IMG/VR virus record: IMGVR_UViG_3300042898_000460
Coordinates: 1-34,029 of that record
Origin: a virus
Reading direction: 5' to 3' (one strand)
DNA: 34,029 nucleotides
In this document: positions 30,703 to 34,029 of the stretch, piece by piece
How positions within the stretch are numbered: the first letter of the stretch is position 1
Layout: every line of letters starts with the position of its first letter
Translations under genes and position numbers: made by a program
Notes under the pieces: model-generated
Told to the model about the DNA's origin: nothing
Seen by the model: the letters and a program-made list of their open reading frames with translations, nothing else
Database searches by the model: none

Positions 30703-31181
30703 ACAACCGATTGATAAACGTGCATAAATTTAGCCCCTTGTAAATCCTCGGCATATTCGCTATGCTTGGCTGCATCGTAGGTATCGTCGACCCATTTACC
30801 CCACCAATTTTTGCGTTGAGGCATAACCATTGAGGCTGCTAACTTGTGTAGGTTACCTACTAAATCGGTGCTAAATACTTTTGTCTCTATGTATCTTGCT
30901 GCTTTAATTTGCTGAACATCATAGATAAACTTATAACGTTTGCCATTTACTTCGGTGTACTTAACTGAGTTACCTTCTATTTTGTCATTTAAGAATCCTA
31001 AGTTTGCCTTTAATTTATTAAACTCTGTTACGCTTAGGCTATCTACTTGCGTGTCTGTAAGATTATGTAAAATGCCTACAAGCTTACTTTCAACGTCTAA
31101 GGTAGTCCAATCCTTGTCGGGATTTGTAACTATTGGGTAAATCTGTTGGTACTGCCAAACTGTTAAATCGTTCCAAGTCAT
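30489..31181 (-). CDS. Tail assembly chaperone (G-like)
   Basis: A 230-residue, mostly helical protein: MTWNDLTVWQYQQIYPIVTN, LVGILHNLTDTQVDSLSVTEFNKLKANLGFL and TEVNGKRYKFIYDVQQIKAARYIET (about 77-101) are the pattern of Bacteroidota phage proteins preceding tail genes. The C-terminal third (QMMSQGMSMESALKVVQTLC...) is a further helix. A T9 run at 30703-30695 within it is a canonical -1 slippery heptamer and the -1 frame stays open to 30424, so part of the product is probably extended, as for G/GT chaperones of long-tailed phages. The ATG overlaps the TGA of a possible tiny gene (31178-31270). Confidence 0.72.
   Translation of the reverse strand: MTWNDLTVWQYQQIYPIVTNPDKDWTTLDVESKLVGILHNLTDTQVDSLSVTEFNKLKANLGFLNDKIEGNSVKYTEVNGKRYKFIYDVQQIKAARYIETKVFSTDLVGNLHKLAASMVMPQRKNWWGKWVDDTYDAAKHSEYAEDLQGAKFMHVYQSVVFFYQVYRNWIEVSQVYLVKQMMSQGMSMESALKVVQTLCEILDGNIAPNLLPTTKIYQLTKAMNLQQYNS
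30695..30703 (-). promoter_or_regulatory. Slippery T9 run, programmed -1 frameshift site candidate
   Basis: Read on the minus strand in the 0 frame: GTT GTT TTT TTT TAT. The heptamer T TTT TTT fits X XXY YYZ exactly, giving -1 continuation into TTA TCA AGT. Nine T in a row inside a gene is unusual in this sequence. Confidence 0.55.
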
Positions 31182-31270
31182 TTTCTTAGTTTTAACATTA
31201 TCTCATAAGCAAGATGCCCACCTATGTAGCATAACGCTGCCAAAGGTAAGCAAATTGCAAAGAAGTACAA
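31178..31270 (-). CDS. Possible 30-residue membrane peptide (TTG start)
   Basis: Starting at TTG (31270) the frame reads MYFFAICLPLAALCYIGGHL, AYEIMLKLRK and stops at a TGA overlapping the chaperone ATG (ATGA). One clear membrane helix with a basic end. There is no ATG, but the ATGA coupling is the same as for the lysis and packaging genes, which raises its credibility. Confidence 0.32.
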   Translation of the reverse strand: MYFFAICLPLAALCYIGGHLAYEIMLKLRK

Positions 31271-31278
31271 TATTTTTA

Positions 31279-31743
31279 TTACTTTAATGATACGGCTACA
31301 CTTGTTGTGCTACTCTTGGCAGGAGGGTAAACTCTGGTAACCTCGCCAGTAACTCCGTTAATAATATCAAGACCTTGATGCGGTACTTTTTTCAAGAAAT
31401 CTTCCATATCCTTTTTGGCTTTAGCTGCGCTATTGTACTCGTTCAATATTTCCTCATATGCAGGACTTTCACATTTGGTGTAGTCATACTTAACTCCAAC
31501 CTCACGAATGTTAAACTTTGCGCTCATATACTCAAAGTCCTTACCATTAAGTACGGCTGCTTGTAATACCGCATCTTTATAGTCCTTGTTTGCCTTTAGG
31601 GTTTCAAGCATATCCTCTAAGGCTTTAACCTGGAGATGTGTTTTTAACGGGTCAAGTTCCCCTGCGTTTAAGCGTTCAATTAATTGGTGGGTAAACTCGA
31701 TGCGTTGTTCTTTTGTTGTTTCAAAGATTTGTTGTAGTTCCAT
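31279..31743 (-). CDS. Conserved phage protein of unknown function
   Basis: A 154-residue protein. An N-terminal helical half (TTKEQRIEFTHQLIERLNAGE, LDPLKTHLQVKALEDMLETLKANKDYKDAV) and a charged middle (EYMSAKFNIREVGVKYDYTK) with a C-terminal helix (EEILNEYNSAAKAKKDMEDFLKKVP) then a beta end (GVTGEVTRVYPPAKSS). I associate this layout with single-copy proteins in front of tail chaperone genes in Bacteroidota phages. Its start codon is part of the 21-base junction repeat at 31741-31761. Confidence 0.7.
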   Translation of the reverse strand: MELQQIFETTKEQRIEFTHQLIERLNAGELDPLKTHLQVKALEDMLETLKANKDYKDAVLQAAVLNGKDFEYMSAKFNIREVGVKYDYTKCESPAYEEILNEYNSAAKAKKDMEDFLKKVPHQGLDIINGVTGEVTRVYPPAKSSTTSVAVSLK

Positions 31744-32033
31744 AGGTTATTTGTTTTGGTTGTCTATTTTAGCTATTACTGTTCTACAAATAGGGAATGA
31801 TGCTACTACATTATTTTTTCTACTTTCTTTATTTTGAGTAAAAAATACGTAATAACCACCTATTTTAGGTTCATAAGAATCTGCTATTATTGTATATTCA
31901 ATAGTTCTATTTCCTGAATATAATTCTAATGTATATTTTTTCATAGGTTATTTGTTTTGGTTATTTTATTTTAATTAGTTAAAGTAAAATATATTACTTC
32001 TTATTTTACTTTCATAGGTTATTTATTTTGGTT
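31741..32033 (-). repeat. Three copies of a start/stop junction repeat
   Basis: A 21-base sequence occurs at 31741-31761 and 31942-31962 exactly, and at 32013-32033 with one substitution. On the minus strand it reads CCAAAACAAATAACCTATG (preceded by AA), that is, the codons for NQNK, TAA, two to three spacer bases and ATG. Each copy thus ends one gene and starts the next; the third ATG opens only a four-codon frame. Between copies two and three (31963-32012) lies an 11-bp AT-rich inverted repeat (AAAGTAAAATA/TATTTTACTTT) and no gene, suggesting a deleted cassette. Confidence 0.72.
31747..31944 (-). CDS. Small hypothetical protein between junction repeats
   Basis: A 65-residue protein: MKKYTLELYSGNRTIEYTII, ADSYEPKIGGYYVFFTQNKE, SRKNNVVASFPICRTVIAKI, DNQNK. 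Alternating strands suggest a small beta-barrel or sheet. It is bounded on both sides by the 21-base junction repeat, as if carried as a gene cassette. No function recognised. Confidence 0.65.
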   Translation of the reverse strand: MKKYTLELYSGNRTIEYTIIADSYEPKIGGYYVFFTQNKESRKNNVVASFPICRTVIAKIDNQNK

Positions 32034-32267
32034 ATAGGTTTGGTTGTAGTATTCTTCTCCTTCTTCACGATAGCCAAATACTCCATCTATATTTCCATAG
32101 TAAGCATCTATTATCTGCTCTTTTTCTTTTTCAAGAAATCCATTCTTAATATTATATATTAGATTAGCGTGTGCTACATTCATGCCATACACATAGCTAT
32201 TGTCATCATCACATGGCAATATTTTAGATTCTAATATTTGTAATAACTCTTGCATTGCGGTTTTCAT
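32019..32267 (-). CDS. Small hypothetical protein
   Basis: An 82-residue acidic protein: MKTAMQELLQILESKILPCD, a helix (MNVAHANLIYNIKNGFLEKEKEQIIDAYYGN) and a tyrosine/Asn end (EEYYNQTYNQNK). The NQNK end coincides with the third copy of the junction repeat. Overlaps the previous gene by 4 bases. Unknown function. Confidence 0.65.
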   Translation of the reverse strand: MKTAMQELLQILESKILPCDDDNSYVYGMNVAHANLIYNIKNGFLEKEKEQIIDAYYGNIDGVFGYREEGEEYYNQTYNQNK

Positions 32268-32476
32268 ATTGTTTCGGGTTTGTAATTATCTATGTCAAAA
32301 AAGCCAACTTTTGACTTATGTTCTGGACTTCTCATTCTACGCTTTGCAGGCTCATATCCCTGCTCGTTGCAGTAAGTAAGTATCTCTAAGTAAGTCGCAT
32401 CAATGTTAGACATCATTATACTAATAGGCTCACTTGCGTAATATTTGTCTATATATTCTTTTGTGCTTTGGGTCAT
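32264..32476 (-). CDS. Small hypothetical protein
   Basis: A 70-residue soluble protein (MTQSTKEYIDKYYASEPISI, MMSNIDATYLEILTYCNEQG, YEPAKRRMRSPEHKSKVGFF, DIDNYKPETI), with a basic middle. Overlaps the 41-residue membrane-protein gene by 47 bases. No family recognised. Confidence 0.62.
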   Translation of the reverse strand: MTQSTKEYIDKYYASEPISIMMSNIDATYLEILTYCNEQGYEPAKRRMRSPEHKSKVGFFDIDNYKPETI

Positions 32477-32555
32477 TGTGTTTAATTGTGTAGTCAGTTA
32501 AAGCTGCCATTACAAAACCTGTTGCAATTAGCAGAAGGCAGATAGCGTAAATCAT
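32430..32555 (-). CDS. 41-residue membrane peptide
   Basis: MIYAICLLLIATGFVMAALT, DYTIKHNDPKHKRIYRQILR, K. One membrane helix then a basic cytosolic tail. Its ATG overlaps the TGA of the preceding tiny gene (ATGA) and its 3' end overlaps the next gene by 47 bases. Small membrane proteins in accessory blocks often interfere with superinfection or host envelope, but nothing specific is visible. Confidence 0.5.
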   Translation of the reverse strand: MIYAICLLLIATGFVMAALTDYTIKHNDPKHKRIYRQILRK

Positions 32556-32638
32556 TTTGAGTAAATGTCTTGTAATTGCCCAATAAGGTAACAAGCTACT
32601 AAAAATACGGCTAAAAGTTGTGCGGTTTCTTTTTTCAT
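32552..32638 (-). CDS. 28-residue membrane peptide
   Basis: MKKETAQLLAVFLVACYLIG, QLQDIYSK. A short basic start, one hydrophobic helix, polar end. Ends ATGA-overlapped with the next small gene, so the two probably form a translationally coupled pair. Its leader contains AACCAAACACA before ATG, similar to the junction repeats downstream. Confidence 0.5.
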   Translation of the reverse strand: MKKETAQLLAVFLVACYLIGQLQDIYSK

Positions 32639-32694
32639 TGTGTTTGGTTTAGTGGGTTAAAATATGCGTTGGATAGTCGCACCCCTATTTTATT

Positions 32695-32868
32695 TTAGAT
32701 TTGTGTAGTTAAATAATCTCTTCTATTGATTAATTCATTTACCCAGTTTAAATACTCTTCAGTAAATACTTGACCTGCTTTTGTGTTTTGAGTAATTACC
32801 TTTTGAATTTGAGCAATTTTTAAATTTAATTGTCTCCACTCTTCTCTTAATTTGATCTTGTTATTCAT
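32695..32868 (-). CDS. Small coiled-coil hypothetical protein
   Basis: From ATG 32868: 57 residues, MNNKIKLREEWRQLNLKIAQ, IQKVITQNTKAGQVFTEEYL, NWVNELINRRDYLTTQI. Entirely helical with heptad-like leucine/isoleucine spacing. A TTG at 32892 would extend it but would include the promoter region. First gene after the promoter candidate at 32890-32923; its leader (CAAAACAAAATAACC then ATG) resembles the junction repeat. Confidence 0.62.
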   Translation of the reverse strand: MNNKIKLREEWRQLNLKIAQIQKVITQNTKAGQVFTEEYLNWVNELINRRDYLTTQI

Positions 32869-32889
32869 GGTTATTTTGTTTTGATATAT

Positions 32890-32923
32890 CAAATATACAA
32901 ACTATTCACATTCAACAATCAAA
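32890..32923 (-). promoter_or_regulatory. Bacteroidota-type promoter of the accessory/tail operon
   Basis: On the minus strand TTTG (32923-32920), 22 bases, TATATTTG (32897-32890). Same -7 octamer and spacer as the early promoter at 9855-9888. Transcription would start near 32883 and read the gene at 32868. Confidence 0.6.
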
Positions 32924-32991
32924 TTGTCTAAAAAAGTATAAGATTTTTTTTAAAATTATGATGAACGGCAAATATCAAGGATAAGCGGTAA

Positions 32992-33041
32992 TTATAGGAA
33001 GGCATACCTACCCGTGCCACGTTTAAGGCTGAAGTTCTGCC
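32992..33041 (-). pseudogene. Fossil 3' end of terL displaced by the HNH gene
   Basis: In one minus-strand frame this stretch reads QNFSLKRGTGRYAFL followed by TAA. The working terminase ends QNFSLKRGTGRYNFL followed by TAA (33653-33700). Fourteen of fifteen residues agree, yet only three of fifteen codons are identical (AAA, TAT, TTC), so the copies differ strongly at synonymous positions. The last codons of the HNH gene (ending at 33023) are read out of frame from the same bases. The simplest reading is that the nuclease gene entered an older terL just before this codon block and brought a substitute 3' end. Confidence 0.85.
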
Positions 33042-33544
33042 TCATATTTCCAAATATACCCATAAGCTTGTTTTTGTAACCCACGTACGCATTTAGATAT
33101 ATTTTGATAATTTACATTAAGTTTTGTGCCAAGCTCTCTCATTCCTATGTGTTTAGCTATAAAATTACCTTGTAAATCATATTGTAATATTGCTACCGAG
33201 CAATTATGATTTGCCCCAGATTTGCCTTTCCAGTAACGAATAGGCTTACATAAATTATTTTTCCAAGCGTGAACAGTGTTTTCCTTTGCGGTTACCCATT
33301 CTAAATTCTCTAATCTATTATCGTTTTTTATTCCGTTAATATGATTTATAAATGGTTTATTATCAATGTTTTCTATAAACTGCAAAGCTAAAAGCCTATG
33401 TATTTTATATGTCTTTTTGTTAATAAAGATAGTTACATACCCATCTTTTGATTGATAATTAGTTAATATCCTTTTTCTTTTTAGGCTATAAACTATACCT
33501 TCTTTTGAAATTAAATACCCTTCTAAACCTTTTATTTGTTCCAT
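33023..33544 (-). CDS. HNH homing endonuclease (NUMOD4-HNH-NUMOD1 type)
   Basis: A 173-residue free-standing homing-type nuclease. Residues 1-28 (MEQIKGLEGYLISKEGIVYS) resemble the NUMOD4 opening. The HNH core is IHRLLALQFIENIDNKPF then INHINGIKNDNRLENLEWVT (about 47-88), with the H-N-G-x-K-x-DNRxENLEWVT signature. The C-terminal part (VAILQYDLQGNFIAKHIGMR, ELGTKLNVNYQNISKCVRGL) is a NUMOD1-like DNA-binding helix-turn-helix followed by GYIWKYE. Such nucleases cut a site in an allele lacking them and spread by repair. The last residues are encoded by displaced terL sequence. ATG at 33544 abuts a U-run and two hairpins with complementary loops. HNH core complete, probably active. Confidence 0.92.
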   Translation of the reverse strand: MEQIKGLEGYLISKEGIVYSLKRKRILTNYQSKDGYVTIFINKKTYKIHRLLALQFIENIDNKPFINHINGIKNDNRLENLEWVTAKENTVHAWKNNLCKPIRYWKGKSGANHNCSVAILQYDLQGNFIAKHIGMRELGTKLNVNYQNISKCVRGLQKQAYGYIWKYEAELQP

Positions 33545-33633
33545 AAAAAAATAAACCCCTCATAAATATAATGGTGGTAGACATTATAGATACTTGGGGA
33601 ATAAATATTTTTGATTGTTGCTACCACACAACA
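33545..33633 (-). promoter_or_regulatory. Double-hairpin leader with complementary loops, upstream of HNH gene
   Basis: Minus strand: hairpin 1 (33633-33616) has stem TGTTG/CAACA and loop TGTGGTAG; hairpin 2 (33599-33556) has outer CCCC/GGGG, an internal loop, inner TATAATG/CATTATA and loop TCTACCAC. Loops share the 7-base complement GTGGTAG/CTACCAC. GGGG is followed by TTTATTTTTTT and ATGG. Different sequences but the same order and the same 19-base ending as the leader at 7809-7897. It also fills the terL-HNH gap and could terminate terL transcripts. Confidence 0.72.
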
Positions 33634-33652
33634 TTGCAAATATAAATATAAA

Positions 33653-34029
33653 TTATAAGAAATTATAACGCCCTGTTCCTCTTTTTAAAGAAAAATTTTG
33701 CCAAGCTAATGCAAGAGCAGTTACCGCATCATCGTGAAAGCCTGAAGGTGCTGAGTACTTAACCCCCGTTGCCGTATACATATATTCAAATACTTCAAGT
33801 TCCTGGCTGATTATTCCCTCAGGGTAGCCTATTTTCCCTTGATGTATCGCAGCCTGTAATCCTTCCATAAGTTGTTGCTTACTTGAACTTGTGAACTTTA
33901 AGCCTTGTATCATTACCCCTTCACGTTGTAAGTCCTCTAGGATAGGGTCGCCAACCCCCGTACTATCGACAAGGATAGGGCATTTAGGCAGCCTAAGGAT
34001 AGTTTGCTTGGTATTATGCCAATCCATTT
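33653..34029 (-). CDS. terL: Terminase large subunit, C-terminal part (continues from position 1 side)
   Basis: These 377 bases complete the gene that begins at 1024. The 124 complete codons encode residues 265-388: a nuclease acidic residue in VDSTGVGDP (D285), the KIGYPEG region, and the third metal-site block GFHDDAVTALALAWQ (HDD at 362-364), so the RNase H-like nuclease is intact. The protein ends QNFSLKRGTGRYNFL, then TAA at 33655-33653. The last 15 codons are synonymously recoded relative to the fossil at 32992-33041. Bases 33796-33902 are a second allele compared with 1-107. Confidence 0.95.
   Translation of the reverse strand, partial: MDWHNTKQTILRLPKCPILVDSTGVGDPILEDLQREGVMIQGLKFTSSSKQQLMEGLQAAIHQGKIGYPEGIISQELEVFEYMYTATGVKYSAPSGFHDDAVTALALAWQNFSLKRGTGRYNFL
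33796..34029. repeat. Right copy of contig-end overlap
   Basis: The last 127 bases (33903-34029) equal 108-234; the 107 before them match 1-107 with 14 substitutions. Same explanation as for the left copy: circular assembly plus two terL alleles. Confidence 0.9.

Noticed and set aside
31741-32033. CRISPR array
   Set aside because: Three similar 21-base units, but irregular spacing (201 and 71 bases), genes between them, and units consist of stop and start codons.
33023-33633. HEARO/omega-RNA with an IscB or IsrB nuclease
   Set aside because: A structured RNA precedes an HNH gene, but the protein is 173 residues with no RuvC parts and has NUMOD-type homing modules; the RNA is a short two-hairpin leader.
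33023-33652. Group I intron carrying the HNH gene
   Set aside because: terL is continuous and complete before the HNH gene, the gap is only 108 bases, and no P/Q/R/S core is visible; the displaced 3' end fits free-standing insertion.
1-34029. Exact 127-base repeat at both ends as a biological direct terminal repeat
   Set aside because: The length equals a common assembly k-mer and lies in the middle of terL, interrupting the gene; a circular assembly explains it better.

Overview
The window is essentially one complete genome of a small tailed bacteriophage of siphovirus type, about 33.8 kb, assembled as a circle and cut inside the large terminase gene. A 127-base stretch (108-234) recurs exactly as the last 127 bases (33903-34029). 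Subtracting the 234-base overlap leaves roughly 33,795 bp. Every supported gene is on the minus strand, so transcription runs from high to low coordinates. The DNA is AT-rich, starts lack clear Shine-Dalgarno sequences, and two of the three promoter candidates have the TTTG / TAnnTTTG boxes of Bacteroidota (the third, at 21538-21567, is off by one base). Many proteins resemble families I know from Bacteroidota phages. I infer a Bacteroidota host (Flavobacterium-like or gut). I see no integrase, repressor, tRNA or CRISPR, so a lytic lifestyle is likely.

Layout in transcription order. (1) 32868-31279: short accessory genes behind a promoter, several joined by a repeated 21-base start/stop junction. 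(2) 31181-24420: tail assembly chaperone with a probable -1 frameshift extension, tail-completion and tail-tip proteins, tape measure. (3) 24384-18087: prohead protease, scaffold, major capsid, tail-tube-like protein, portal fused to a MuF-like end, connectors, with strong terminators after capsid and tube genes. (4) 18085-13678: large tail fibre with an S74 chaperone and two conserved small proteins. (5) 13677-11478: lysis cassette (lysozyme, holin candidates, several spanin candidates). (6) 11474-10127: DnaQ-like exonuclease and two small genes. (7) 10126-9838: a 289-base gap with direct repeats and a promoter. (8) 9837-5687: replication/recombination genes (ERF annealing protein, DnaA-domain-IV protein, YdaU/DUF1376 initiator-like protein with embedded CATATG repeats, VRR-NUC nuclease, sigma-like protein). 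(9) 5683-2418: membrane protein, acyltransferase and two glycosyltransferases. (10) 2364-1 joined to 34029-33653: HNH protein, small packaging-associated genes, small and large terminase. (11) 33544-33023: an HNH homing endonuclease gene.

The most interesting observations concern the last gene. Immediately beyond it lies a recoded fossil of the terminase C-terminus (reads QNFSLKRGTGRYAFL, versus the working QNFSLKRGTGRYNFL), so the nuclease gene appears to have inserted into an older terL while supplying a replacement 3' end. The two contig ends also carry two terL alleles differing at 14 positions out of 107, all synonymous, right beside this insertion. Its 5' leader forms two hairpins whose loops are complementary over 7 bases, followed by a U-rich run directly at the start codon. 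The same architecture, with different loop sequences but the same 19-base end, precedes the replication gene at 7808. That pair looks like a structured regulatory RNA that I cannot assign to any class I know.
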